Positions 50,141 to 60,285 of a DNA stretch of 64,000 nucleotides are shown here, piece by piece. The stretch spans positions 62,001 to 126,000 of the forward strand of contig PDIM01000002.1 in the NCBI GenBank assembly GCA_002811675.1. Reading direction: 5' to 3'. The notes beneath the pieces were generated by a model, which was not told where the DNA came from, did not search any database, and saw nothing but the letters and a program-made list of their open reading frames with translations. The translations under genes and the position numbers were made by a program. Every line of letters starts with the position of its first letter. The first letter of the stretch is position 1. Source of the DNA: Ichthyosporea sp. XGB-2017a (taxonomy: Eukaryota > Opisthokonta > Ichthyosporea).

Positions 50141-50914
50141 TCAAAGACGTTCTTCATAAGCACTCCATCCAGCGAATTGATATTTCTTTGCCTCTTCCGC
50201 GGGATTATCAGCCTTGTAGATTCCCCTTCCTACAATAATAATGTCACTTTTCAGATCATAAATAACACGATGTGGGTCGTTGTATTGTTGGCCGAGGCTG
50301 TCACCTGAAGTGCTCATGCTTACACCGGGGGTCATGTGAATAAGAGATGGGTCATCCGAAACGAGACTGCGGCCACTAATGAAGCCAATTACGAAATCCT
50401 TGTTAGCTTTCGCCAATTCGACTGCCTTGTGGGTATATTCGCCGACAGCCATGCTTCCCTTTGAGGACATTTCTGCGAGGATCAAAAGGCCTCTCTTTTT
50501 TGGGAGACCTACTTCTTTCAGACCATCGATGATTCCGGGTCCGGGAACAATGTGGCAATTTACAATATCCGACCACTCGCTAATTTTATACACACCGGAA
50601 GAGTATTGAAGTTTTACCGTGTTGCCAATGTCTGCAAATTTGCGATCTTCGAAGATCATAAACTTATGCTTTTTCGCCAACGCATTCAACTGAATCACCA
50701 AATCTTCATCAAAGTCTTCTACAATGTCTATATGGGTTTTGAGAAGAACAATAAAAGGGCCCACGAGGTCCGTCAATCTTAAAATCTCTGCCTTTTTAGT
50801 AACATCAACCGAAAATGACAAGTTTGATTTTTTTTCCTCCATAAGCAAAAACAACTCCTTTGCACACTCCGAAGAGCAGAGTTCAGCCCTGGCCGCATAT
50901 GTCAACTCTTGCAT
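50141..50914 (-). CDS. URA3: Orotidine 5'-phosphate decarboxylase (Ura3 type)
   Basis: 257 aa from the ATG at 50914. The extra upstream codons of the open frame are hydrophobic and unlike the family. Active-site blocks are present: V-D-V-T-K-K, L-K-T-H-I-D-I, the hallmark F-E-D-R-K-F-A-D-I-G-N-T, H-I-V-P-G-P-G-I-I-D-G-L, E-M-S-S-K-G, T-P-G-V and I-I-V-G-R-G-I-Y. The enzyme converts OMP to UMP, the last step of de novo pyrimidine synthesis. It is a monofunctional protein, as in fungi, and not the OPRT-ODC fusion found in animals, plants and slime moulds. This is one of the stronger clues to the kind of organism. Confidence 0.96.
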   Translation of the reverse strand: MQELTYAARAELCSSECAKELFLLMEEKKSNLSFSVDVTKKAEILRLTDLVGPFIVLLKTHIDIVEDFDEDLVIQLNALAKKHKFMIFEDRKFADIGNTVKLQYSSGVYKISEWSDIVNCHIVPGPGIIDGLKEVGLPKKRGLLILAEMSSKGSMAVGEYTHKAVELAKANKDFVIGFISGRSLVSDDPSLIHMTPGVSMSTSGDSLGQQYNDPHRVIYDLKSDIIIVGRGIYKADNPAEEAKKYQFAGWSAYEERL

Positions 50915-51253
50915 AGTGAAATCCCTCTTCAACAATAAGAACAACCGAAATACAATAAAGTTCAAAATAATGAGATTTCGACTAATAATCAAAAATAAAA
51001 TAAAAAGGGCGCTGAGTGCTGACTATAATCTCGAGAGGGGACGTGTGTGGGTCAGCTGACTGGAGAAGGTACCGAGGGGAAAATAAAAACCCACAGCTAT
51101 GTAATTTGCAGTATTTAAATAATCCTGTTTGGTACATAATTACTGTAAACCCAAGCCCAACCAACGCCCAACCTCCCCTGCAGCAGTTGACTGTTGTGCC
51201 TGTCTGTACTTTGGTGTTTATTTTTAAAGATTTGAAGATTTAGTAGTATTATC
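50915..51253. promoter_or_regulatory. Divergent promoter, OMP decarboxylase / AVT
   Basis: 339 bp between two divergent starts. AT-rich and pyrimidine-rich patches are visible, but no named motif. Confidence 0.4.
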
Positions 51254-52894
51254 ATGGAGGACGAAGAAGAAGGAAATAGCTGTGGAGTGGAAGAGTCCAG
51301 CACGAGTACAGTGTTTTCTAATCACCCTCCTGCTGCTGAGCATGCTAATAGTAATAATGGCGGGGGAACTTGTGGTGCCATTTTCAACCTGTCCAATATG
51401 GTGCTGGGATCGGGCATCATGGCAATTCCCTATGCTCTCAAGCTTGCTGGTCTTTGGCAGGGAATTGTGATTCTGTGCTTGGTGGGGTACATTACCAATT
51501 GGACTCTTCGTCATTTTGTGCTAAAGGGGGTTAGCCAACGGCAAAATACATATATGGGGTTTGTAAGGCACTGCTTTGGGGTTCCTGGCTATGTGATTGC
51601 TTTGATTATGGTGTTTTTTCTAGATTTTGGATCCATGATTAGCTATTTGGTTGTGCTGGGTGATACGCTGACACCGCTGGTTCTATTGATTCTCCCGTCG
51701 TGCGTGACTTCTGAATATGCCAATTTACTGCAAACGGACGATAGTAGTAATAGTCTTCCCGGCTACTGTTTTATTGCCAACCGAAATGTCCTTATTGTTG
51801 TTGCTAGTTTTACGCTACTGCTCCCAATCTGCCTGTACCGACACCTTCGCTCGTTGGCTGCTGTATCATACATTAGCATTTGCACTGTGGGCATGATTAT
51901 TGTTATTGTAGCGGTCCAGGGATTGACTCGAAAAATTGCGCAGGAACCCCAGCAGGAAAAGGATGGAAGCGAGTTTAAATTTTTTTCTTCAGTGGGGATT
52001 ATTGCCTTTGCCTTTGTGTGCCAAGACTTGAGCTTTTTTGCGTACAAGTCTTTGACGCCCCCGACAAAGTCGTCGTGGAACATTGTGGCTCACAGCGCGT
52101 GTCTTTTGAGTTTGGGGGTGTGTCTGGTTATGGGTATTTGTGGGTACATTTCATTTGGGGACGGCACGAAAAGCAACATTTTGAATAATTTTAGCTATGA
52201 CAATATCCCCATTGACATCACGCGGCTTGGACTGGCCATTACAATGATTTTGACCTATCCACTAAATCTGTTTGTTGCTCGTGAAATCATTCTCGATGCA
52301 TATACGTCCCTACAAAACAAGCGGCAAAAAAAGAGAAGCCTCATGAAAACGCTTTCAGATGATGTCCATTGCGTCGATGATGGACGTGTAGCTGCAAGTG
52401 TGTTCAATTTGCATCCTTCTACGACTACGGGGCCAGACGACAATGTATCCCAGACTGAAATTGTAAACCCCAACGTTAGTTTTTACACAGTTACAATGGT
52501 AATGTTTCTTGGCAGCATTGTCATATCCATGTTTGCAAAAGACCTCGGTCACGTACAGAGTATAGTGGGAGGCATTGCGGGCGTTTTCATCGCCTATTTA
52601 TTTCCCACCAGTTGTTTGTTGGTGACTGCCTACCGAGAGGGATACGAGGGTAAATCGGTGGTAGACGCAAACATGAGCATGCTCGCACTGCGCAATTTGC
52701 ACGGGAACCGTCGTTTTAGCGACCCCGTTGTACTGACTGAAGATGTATTTGACGACGATGATGATGGTAGCACACCTGTCGAGTTTCAATTTTTCTCATT
52801 TTGCTGGAAAAATCTAACAGCCACTCTAATCTTTTCCTTTGGAGTATTTGTCCTTTTTCTTTCCACTTTGGAAAATTTGGCCTCTGCTATGTAA
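51254..52894 (+). CDS. Vacuolar-type amino acid transporter (SLC38 / AVT family)
   Basis: 546 aa, intronless. An acidic, serine-rich cytosolic leader is followed by about 11 hydrophobic spans. The family signature N-L-S-N-M-V-L-G-S-G-I-M-A-I-P-Y-A opens the first unwound helix (residues about 45-61). Later spans include F-L-D-F-G-S-M-I-S-Y-L and F-A-F-V-C-Q-D-L-S-F-F-A. A soluble loop (about 355-405) and an acidic patch (D-D-D-D-D) near 500 break the pattern. AVT proteins move neutral or basic amino acids across the vacuolar membrane in exchange for or with protons. Direction and substrate cannot be read from sequence. It converges on the DHHC gene, with stops 26 bp apart. Confidence 0.85.
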   Translation: MEDEEEGNSCGVEESSTSTVFSNHPPAAEHANSNNGGGTCGAIFNLSNMVLGSGIMAIPYALKLAGLWQGIVILCLVGYITNWTLRHFVLKGVSQRQNTYMGFVRHCFGVPGYVIALIMVFFLDFGSMISYLVVLGDTLTPLVLLILPSCVTSEYANLLQTDDSSNSLPGYCFIANRNVLIVVASFTLLLPICLYRHLRSLAAVSYISICTVGMIIVIVAVQGLTRKIAQEPQQEKDGSEFKFFSSVGIIAFAFVCQDLSFFAYKSLTPPTKSSWNIVAHSACLLSLGVCLVMGICGYISFGDGTKSNILNNFSYDNIPIDITRLGLAITMILTYPLNLFVAREIILDAYTSLQNKRQKKRSLMKTLSDDVHCVDDGRVAASVFNLHPSTTTGPDDNVSQTEIVNPNVSFYTVTMVMFLGSIVISMFAKDLGHVQSIVGGIAGVFIAYLFPTSCLLVTAYREGYEGKSVVDANMSMLALRNLHGNRRFSDPVVLTEDVFDDDDDGSTPVEFQFFSFCWKNLTATLIFSFGVFVLFLSTLENLASAM

Positions 52895-52920
52895 AAACAA
52901 AATAAACAGTTGAAAGGTTC

Positions 52921-54036
52921 CTAAGCTTCTTGTGGCAGCAATTCTTGTGCTTCCTGCTCAACACTGCTACTACTACTAGCACCACTCCGATGACGCACCA
53001 TACCAACGGCCCAACAATTTTCATTTTCAGTCGAAATAAGCCCCACTTCACGAACCGCTTTACTCACAGGATACACACACCCATTCCCAATACCAGTTCC
53101 CGGTACAGGCAACAGCCACTTCCACATCGAACGCCCCATCACCGCTTGCACATTTTTATAGACACCCAAATAAAACCCTTTTGAAATGGGAATCCCATTT
53201 GGCGCAAATCGAGGTGTAGCCATTGTTTCCAACGTGGTCTTGTTCAAACATACAAGACCAATGTGGAACCCACATAAAATTATGGTAGCCGCCCCAAAAG
53301 TGGAAGACAAAATAAGAAGCACAAACATGTGTACCAAATGCTCACTCTCCTTTTGCTTATCCTCTTGAAAATTTAGAAAAACCAATGCATATGGCCACGC
53401 ATGTGAAAAGATAAAGCTACACATAAGCCCACAGTGGAACAGAAAAACTACAAAGTACTTATAGTTGTGAAACCCAACACAGTTGTTTACCCACGCACAA
53501 TGATGATCGAATCGCAAAACACAGCACCCACACATGCTGCAGTGATGACACCTGTCTGGTTTCACATGCTTGCACATCGCACAAAGGCGAACACCCCCAT
53601 ACCTGTCGCTCATCCGCAGAGGATACGATATAAGACTCGGATCCTTTAAATATGGTTTTGGGGGAGAATCTGTTGTCCACAAAATGCATTCTGGAGGTAG
53701 CGCATACACACTACTCGGAGGACTCGCCACTTTGGCTACCACGCACCGATAAAAATTGGTCACAAACAATGTCCCTAGCACTGCAAAGACGACAAATACA
53801 TATGCTCGCTCATATGCATCCGTCTCAATCTATTTCCATCACCACCACCACCACCAACAACAACAAAAAACCAAGTAATTAGCAAAGAATGAGGAATACT
53901 ACTACAAAGAAGAGCAAAAATCCCTTACCAAAAACACATAGACATAACCAAAGGCATACCAAGCATAGGTGAAAGCCACCCCAATGAGAAACACAGGAAA
54001 TCCCTTTCCCCATTCAATACACAAGTCTATAACCAT
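52921..54036 (-). CDS. DHHC palmitoyltransferase
   Basis: Two exons, 54036-53929 and 53829-52921, with a 99-bp GTAAGG..TAG intron, giving 338 aa. Exon 1 encodes the first membrane span (F-P-V-F-L-I-G-V-A-F-T-Y-A-W). Exon 2 opens with the short loop E-T-D-A-Y-E-R-A and the second span. The cysteine-rich DHHC domain lies at about 115-165: C-A-M-C-K-H-V-K-P-D-R-C-H-H-C, then C-V-L-R-F-D-H-H-C-A-W-V-N-N-C-V-G. Two more spans follow, with a T-T-x-E motif (T-T-L-E-T) in the cytosolic tail. The enzyme S-acylates membrane proteins through an acyl-cysteine intermediate at the DHHC cysteine. Length and span order resemble ZDHHC2/15/20 or yeast Pfa3. Confidence 0.92.
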
Positions 54037-54310
54037 GGAGCATGTTGCCCATGCATCCCCCAACATAACTACCCAGCTCCTTGATTCCTGTGGCTGGTGT
54101 ACACTTACTTCACTGCTGGAAAATCAAAATCAAAACCATAGCCGTCACCTACAGACAAACCCCAGTCCCCACCTCACAGCTGACCACCACCTGCAGACAT
54201 TTATTTTATATGGTGCGGGGTGTCTGTCAGCTAGTAGTGGCTTGTTTTAATATAGTGTTGTTTTTTTGTCCTTGTGGGATTCCGGTGTGTGTGTGTGTTT
54301 CTGCTGCATC

Positions 54311-54904
54311 ATGTCTTCTCGTGGAGGAGGAGTAAAGGCTGGGGAGGTGTTCTGTGAAAATGTGTTGGGATTTGTGTCCCGGGACCAGCTTGAGGAAGCA
54401 ATGGCAATTCAGTTGAAAACGTAAGTCCACTGGAACTTGAACTGGTAATAGTCCCAGCGATGCTGACTCTTTGGCTTATCATGTATTTCTTTTTTTTGGC
54501 TTTTTTTTTGTTGTAGCAAGGAAAGGTTTGAGGAGATTAACGAGAAGCTAACTTCCATCAATCAGTACAGCGCCAGGGAATTCCGAGAAATGTCAAAGGC
54601 TTTCAAAGACCATACCACCTTGTTGTTAAACTTGAAAAAAAACTTGGATTCTCTCGCGAAGCGAATCAGGGTTATTAAAACTCAAGTTCAACAAAAATAC
54701 CCTAAAGAGTACATTAAATTTGTCCAGGAAGCTGATGCTGAAGAGAGCGAGGAAGAAGACGAACAAGGGGAAGAGCAAGAACAACGGCAAGAAAAGGATC
54801 GGGAAAATGTAAAAGAAGCAGAAGAAGAACGGGAACAAGGACATGAACAAGGACATGAACAGGGGCAAGGACAAGAGCAAGGAAGAGACCAAGAGGAGAA
54901 GTAG
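54311..54904 (+). CDS. KXD1: KxDL-motif protein KXD1 (BORC/BLOC-1-related)
   Basis: Two exons, 54311-54420 and 54517-54904, with a 96-bp GTAAGT..TAG intron and a T-rich acceptor, giving 165 aa. Residues about 38-105 match KXD1: R-F-E-E-I-N-E-K-L-T-S-I-N, then H-T-T-L-L-L-N-L-K-K-N-L-D-S-L (the KxDL core K-N-L-D-S-L) and R-I-R-V-I-K-T. A highly acidic tail follows (E-E-E-D-E-Q-G-E-E-Q). It ends in a run of short E-Q-G-H / E-Q-G-Q repeats encoded by imperfect 12-18 bp tandem DNA repeats at about 54835-54890. KXD1 belongs to BORC, which couples lysosomes to Arl8 and kinesin, and to the fungal BLOC-1-like complex on endosomes. It is divergent from the DHHC gene. Confidence 0.88.
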
Positions 54905-55687
54905 TGTTCATTAATGGTAATTTTGATTTTGCAGTTGAAAGCTGTGCATGTGAGTTTGACATTCTCCTCCGAGTAACTTGCTGCACAAAAAGCATTACAG
55001 CCCTCAGCCAATATACCGTGACTGTGAAAACGAAATGTTCTTCACGTGCATGAGTCAGATATCCTTGGCTATTATCTTGTCTTTTGCCCCCTGCGAGCAG
55101 GCAGCAACCCTTGCGAGCCAATCTTCTTTCGCTTTTCTCCTGCTTTAAAATTTACAGGGCAGAAAAATCTCGTTTTGATATCATTGAAAGCAATATTTTT
55201 CTTTGTACTGTGTGACCCTCCTCCAGGCCACGCAGAGAGAGGCATAGTGGAGTACCTCTCCCATGCACTGTACTACAACACAGCTTTGACCAAACAGTAC
55301 ATGTAGCTGCTAACCATGGCCTGGAGTGGTGCTCAATTATCCAAGGTGCCAATGGATGGCCGCGGGAGGGGATTAGGGTTGGGAAGGATCGAGTGGGCGT
55401 GGAATTAGGATCAGGAGGGAGGAGGAGTGTCCCAGTCATTTAATATTATTATTCTAATACAGCTAGACTGGTACTGGTGAACATAATACTATGTAATAAT
55501 AAATAATTATTATAGTGGTCCTATAGCTGCCCTGTACTATATTAATTCTTGGGAATTTTAGTAAGAGGGGTAGTGAGATTATTAGTGTGGTGCAGTGGAT
55601 TAGACGAGGCTGGAGACGAAGAAGAAGTGAAGAGGTAATCTTAAACTGTGCAACAAAAGAAACAAACAAACCAAACAAGAAAAGAAA
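54905..55687. other. Spacer, 783 bp
   Basis: This lies between KXD1 and V-ATPase subunit C, same orientation, and should contain the latter's promoter. TTAGGGTT occurs at 55373-55380. No ORF or RNA gene is supportable. Confidence 0.5.
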
Positions 55688-56928
55688 ATGTCTCAGTATT
55701 GGCTCGTGTCTGCTCCTGCAGATGGATCTAAAGAAAACACGTTCAAGTGTTTGAACAATGCCACATCAGTCTCAAGTGATTTGTCGGATAATTATAGATT
55801 CAATATTCCAGAGTTGAAGGTGGGAACTTTGGACTCGCTGATGTCAGTGTCTGATGATATGATAAAGGTGGATCAATATATGGAAAGTGTCATTCGTAAA
55901 CTTACCAGTCAAATTGTCGATTTGCTCGATGACCACAAGGTAAGTTTAAAATCAACGTTTGCTTTAGTCTTGTTTTTTTATTTTTTTCAGTTGAATTGAC
56001 TCTTGTGTTCTTTTTTTTTAAAAAAAAGGATAAAATACCTGAAAGTTTTCAGGTTCATGGTGTGGATCCCAACCAGTTTTTGTGCAACTTTGAATGGGAT
56101 TCTGCCAAGTACCCTGTTAAAAATAGCGTAAGCGATCTTTCCGACCTGTTGAGCAAGACTGTTAGTGATATTGAATCCAGCCTGAGAAACAAAGTATCTG
56201 CATATACAGCGGTAAGAAATAACATACAATCAATCGATAGAAAGGCAACTGGGAATCTCTTGGTGCGAACATTGGACGATATTGTGAAAAAGGAAATGTT
56301 TGTTCAGGATTCCGAAAACCTTACTACTTTGGTCGTTGCGGTTCCAAAGGCTCTCTTTAAGGACTGGAAGATAAAATATGAAACTTTGACGAAAATGGTT
56401 GTGCCTAGATCGACTGAACTTATTGCAGAGGATAACGAATACGGGTTGTTTACTGTCACTCTGTTTACAAGAGTAGTTGATGAATTTAAAAATGTAGCCA
56501 GAGAAAACAAGTTTACAGTGAGGGATTTCATCTTTAATGAAGAGTCTTTGAAGCACTCATTGGACGAAAAGGAAAAATTGGAGGTTGATTTGAAGAAACT
56601 TTGGTCTACTTTGGTGCGTTGGTGTAGAACAAACTTTGGGGAGGCTTTCTCAGCGTGGATTCACTTGAAAGCTTTGAGGGTTTTTGTAGAGTCTGTTCTT
56701 CGCTATGGACTTCCAGCCAACTTTCAAGCTGTCGTCATGAAACCCATTGGAAAGAACGACAAGAAGCTCAGAGATACTCTCAACAAACTCTATGCTCATT
56801 TGGACAGACGTGGCGGGGTTGCTGGTGGGCCAGATGTTGAAATTCCAGGTTTTACTCACCAAGAATATTATCCATATGTATACTTTAAGGTCCCTTTCAC
56901 CATGTTTGAAGGCGCTGCTGATTTTTAA
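55688..56928 (+). CDS. VMA5: V-ATPase subunit C (Vma5)
   Basis: Two exons, 55688-55939 and 56029-56928, with an 89-bp intron of donor GTAAGT. The acceptor is AAG|GATAAA; a nearer-looking CAG at 55990 would bring in an immediate stop. The product is 383 aa, matching the family. Signatures are Y-W-L-V-S-A-P near the start, L-T-T-L-V-V-A-V-P-K, T-L-V-R-W-C-R-T-N-F-G-E-A-F, and W-I-H-L-K-A-L-R-V-F-V-E-S-V-L-R-Y-G-L-P, ending in Y-V-Y-F-K-V-P-F. Subunit C bridges the peripheral stalks to subunit a and leaves the complex during reversible disassembly of V1 and Vo. It acts on vacuolar and endosomal membranes. Confidence 0.97.
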
Positions 56929-57170
56929 AAAGAAAAAGCAAAAACAAAAGGGAGAAGAGAAAGTTAACAGAGAAAGAAAAAGGGGGAAACGAAACATGCA
57001 TGGGTCACATTTGAGAAAGGAGCCTTTTTTTTATTCTCTTTTGCTCGTTTGAAATTGAATATTGTATAGTTTTAAAAAGAAAGATATAGAATTTTTGTTT
57101 ATTTTTTTCAATAGTTTGAGTAATAAATTAAAAGCAAAGATGGATTGTAATTTTAAAAAACAAAAACCAC

Positions 57171-59828
57171 TCAAGTTCCTCCTGTAGAGCTTTTTGTTAG
57201 AGTAAGGGCACTGTCAGTCTTTCTATCGACGTGGCTTTCTGCCTTTTCTACAGCAACTGATTCCCGTGAAGAATAACATGCATTGTCATTGACCGAGAGA
57301 CCATAACAATCATTGAATTGGCTAAAGGTGGATGTGTCATCCAAAGGATTATCGGCTAAGTCCAAGTGGATGTGCTGCATTCCAGGGCAGTATGCGGTAT
57401 TAACTCGCGCCTTTAGGGCATTGAAAAGCTCACAGGCGCCTTTGGCTCCAATATGACAATGACGTAAGTTCAGATACATGAGCTGAGTTTTGGGAATGAC
57501 TTTGGCAATCGCTGAACAGCCCTTATTGGATACATTTTGCCCCTCTATGCTTAAATGTTTCAATGTAGTATTTGTTCGCAGTGATTTGGCAATAGCAACA
57601 CACCCGTCAGAACCCATGGTTTGCGATTTCGCTAACAGTTTGGTTGCCCCAAGATACAAGTGAGTCAGTGCACACTGCTTGCGAGCAAGAATCGCAGCAA
57701 AAGACTCTGCTACGGCCGGACTAATAGAGTTGCCATTCAAGTTGAGATGAGTCATGGAAGAATTGCACGAGAGGAGGGCGGCCAAGTCTATGCAACCTCT
57801 GGAAGGAATGCCATTGTTACTTAAATTAAGCCTTTGAAGTGCCCCATTTTGGTTAAGCTTTAGAACTAAATTGCGGCAACCGGCGGCTCCAAATTCAACT
57901 TCAGGCAATTCTAAACATTGCAAAGAGTTGTTAACTTTGAATCCATCTGTAATTGCAAAAATTCCTGTACTCCCAAATTTGTTGCGACCGGCAAACAGAC
58001 GAAATAGTGTGGTGTTTTGCTCAAGCATTTTTCCAATAGCAATACCGGGGTCCATGCCATAAAAGTCTGAAATGTTGTCCCCTACATCGATCCCCTCTAA
58101 AGACCGATTCACCGCAAGAGCATCCATTATGCACTCTACGCCTCCTTTGCCTAGGCCGCAACATTGGACTCCAAGTGTTTGAAGTGAGCATAGAGGCAGC
58201 CTTAAAAACTGAGCCAGGCAGTGGCCTCCAGGCTCACCAATTAAGTTATAGGACAAGTTGAGCACGGACAAGAAACCTTTCCCATACTGAAGCATACTAC
58301 ATATACTTTCCGAACACCCAACTAGAGAATTCCCGCGAAGAATCAGTTCAAACTTAGCTTCTTCTTTATCTACTTTCTCTTCCTTTGCTGTGCTTCCGTG
58401 AATCTGGCTCTTTGATTTTGCATCTTCAGTGGCCTTTTTCCCGGCAGTATCCCCTTTCTTTTTCCCCTTGATTTTATGCCCAGATTTGATTTCTTTCTCA
58501 ATATTTTTCATCTTTTTGCTCCCTGTCATGATATTTGGAAGCACAAAGTTACCGGGTATTCTTTTTGCGTTGCCTCCTTCCTGCTTCAAATGAAATTTGC
58601 TCATACCAGTCACCCCAGAGGAACTTTTCGCTTTCAAACCATTTTTAGTTGTGTTGTTGCTTTTGGAGTGGTGGTGGCGGTTATGAGTCTTACAAGTTCC
58701 AAGCTCTTTTGGTATGTTTGGCAACGATAAGTCCTGTTCCTTCAAAATAGGTCGGTTTCCACATTCATTCTGTTTTGCTTTTTTGACACCAAACATTTGC
58801 GCCACTTTAGCTTCCGCCTGAAGACCCACATTTTCCAAATTTGCCTTTTTTCTAGTCATGGAGGGCTGACTTTGAACAGTCCTCATTTCTTCCCGCTTGT
58901 ATCTCAATCCAGAAACAAGACCCCACAAAACTTGCTCTTCTAATTTACAATGAGAGATATCAAGTCTTTTGATAATCTTATGACCCGTCAACGCCTTGAT
59001 GAGCTTTTGAACAACTTCTCCTGAGAAATTACAATTCCCTACATTCAATTGTTTCAAATTATTCAGTGAGGCCCATAGCAATGGCAACTTCTCAACAAAC
59101 TTGCAGTTACTCAAACAAAGGTATCGACACTCTGGTGCAAGCTCTTCTATTCCCTCCTCAAGAGCATCTAAAGTGGTGGCTTCGTTGACAATGTGCTGAA
59201 GCTCTCTTTCAACGCAACGGGATCTCTTTGCGTTGCCGCTGTTTCCTTTTTTAATATCATGATCAAAACTGCACATAACTTCCTTGTAAGGAACCACGAC
59301 AGGCTTTGGTGATATGGATTCTGCAAACAAGCGACCCCAATAAGACTCCCAGGCTAGTTTTCGAAACTGTTTTGATTTTAAATCCTTCTTTAGCATAGTT
59401 TCGGCCTTCTTTAAGTTAAACACTGTCAGCTTTTTTAGAATCCCCTGAACAATTTCCAATGGGAGATCGCCAAATGTCTCCATGCAATCAAAATATTTAC
59501 AAATCACTCCTAAGCACAGATCAACCAATTTCGGTAGGTCCAAATACAAAGCATCCATAATCAAATGTGCAACAGTAGGGATTTCAGGTTGGAATTGATA
59601 TTCTTCCTCGTCGTCCACGCGTCTTCTACTCTCCTCATGCAAGAATCTACTAATCTGTCTCAACCCAGAGGGTGTGAGGGTGGGCAGTCGAATAATCCCT
59701 TCCTTCCCCTCCTGAAAGCCGTGACTACCATTTGCAATGACCATCAGGGTTCCTGACATAAAAGCCACCTCTTTTGCTACCCTCTCACGATACCCTTGTG
59801 TCTCCAAAACAATATAATCCCCCTTCAT
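57171..59828 (-). CDS. Fusion protein: Elongin-C-like + F-box-like + RI-type LRR
   Basis: 885 aa from the ATG at 59828; the 13 extra upstream codons are unsupported. Residues about 4-95 match Elongin C: Y-I-V-L-E-T, F-M-S-G-T-L, then the P-x-H/S-G-L x I-S-R-F-L helix, Q-F-Q-P-E-I-P and L-I-M-D-A-L-Y-L-D-L. Residues about 105-160 read as an F-box/Elongin-A-like helix bundle (D-L-P-L-E-I-V-Q-G-I-L-K-K-L). Two LRRs follow (about 240-300). A lysine-rich disordered insert (about 320-480) separates them from a long ribonuclease-inhibitor-type LRR array (about 490-850, L-x-x-L-N-L-S-N-N-G-I repeats). Elongin C normally is a separate small adaptor between a cullin and a BC-box receptor. Here adaptor-like, box-like and substrate-reading parts sit in one chain. 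An E3 receptor role is inference. Confidence 0.7.
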   Translation of the reverse strand: MKGDYIVLETQGYRERVAKEVAFMSGTLMVIANGSHGFQEGKEGIIRLPTLTPSGLRQISRFLHEESRRRVDDEEEYQFQPEIPTVAHLIMDALYLDLPKLVDLCLGVICKYFDCMETFGDLPLEIVQGILKKLTVFNLKKAETMLKKDLKSKQFRKLAWESYWGRLFAESISPKPVVVPYKEVMCSFDHDIKKGNSGNAKRSRCVERELQHIVNEATTLDALEEGIEELAPECRYLCLSNCKFVEKLPLLWASLNNLKQLNVGNCNFSGEVVQKLIKALTGHKIIKRLDISHCKLEEQVLWGLVSGLRYKREEMRTVQSQPSMTRKKANLENVGLQAEAKVAQMFGVKKAKQNECGNRPILKEQDLSLPNIPKELGTCKTHNRHHHSKSNNTTKNGLKAKSSSGVTGMSKFHLKQEGGNAKRIPGNFVLPNIMTGSKKMKNIEKEIKSGHKIKGKKKGDTAGKKATEDAKSKSQIHGSTAKEEKVDKEEAKFELILRGNSLVGCSESICSMLQYGKGFLSVLNLSYNLIGEPGGHCLAQFLRLPLCSLQTLGVQCCGLGKGGVECIMDALAVNRSLEGIDVGDNISDFYGMDPGIAIGKMLEQNTTLFRLFAGRNKFGSTGIFAITDGFKVNNSLQCLELPEVEFGAAGCRNLVLKLNQNGALQRLNLSNNGIPSRGCIDLAALLSCNSSMTHLNLNGNSISPAVAESFAAILARKQCALTHLYLGATKLLAKSQTMGSDGCVAIAKSLRTNTTLKHLSIEGQNVSNKGCSAIAKVIPKTQLMYLNLRHCHIGAKGACELFNALKARVNTAYCPGMQHIHLDLADNPLDDTSTFSQFNDCYGLSVNDNACYSSRESVAVEKAESHVDRKTDSALTLTKSSTGGT

Positions 59829-60285
59829 AGTCTTCCCTTTCCCCCACACTCTCCCATAACAAAGCAAAGGAATCTAACCCACCACAGCTAGATGCAGACA
59901 CACACACCACAGCCAGATGCAGACACACACAACAAGGCAATAACAGTCTCTCCACAAGACATATATCAAAAGTGGCTTTTTCTTTTATTTATTTTGTGTG
60001 TGGCAAACCAAGATTTCCTCTTTTAGTAATACCCTCTCCCATATACGGGATAAAAACGAGGAATGATAGGAATGGGCCATGAGTCACGTGGTCCACTTTC
60101 CCTGTCCCCCTATGCCCTCCTCTCCTCCTCTCGTCTCCACACGTGCCTTTGGCCAGAGCCACCATTCACCAAGGTTGTCTGCGGTCTAAGACACACACTA
60201 CTACTGCGCTGCCCTGCACTTGAAGGACCCATGGACGGAGAGAGAGATTTGGAAATGCAGCTGTTGTTGTTGTTGTGATGCAAAA
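59829..60285. promoter_or_regulatory. Shared divergent promoter, LRR fusion / ArsJ-like
   Basis: 457 bp between two divergent starts. Two CACGTG boxes are present (60085-60090 and 60140-60145), and a direct repeat of the CACACACCACAGC-type stretch lies at about 59883-59930. Confidence 0.5.
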
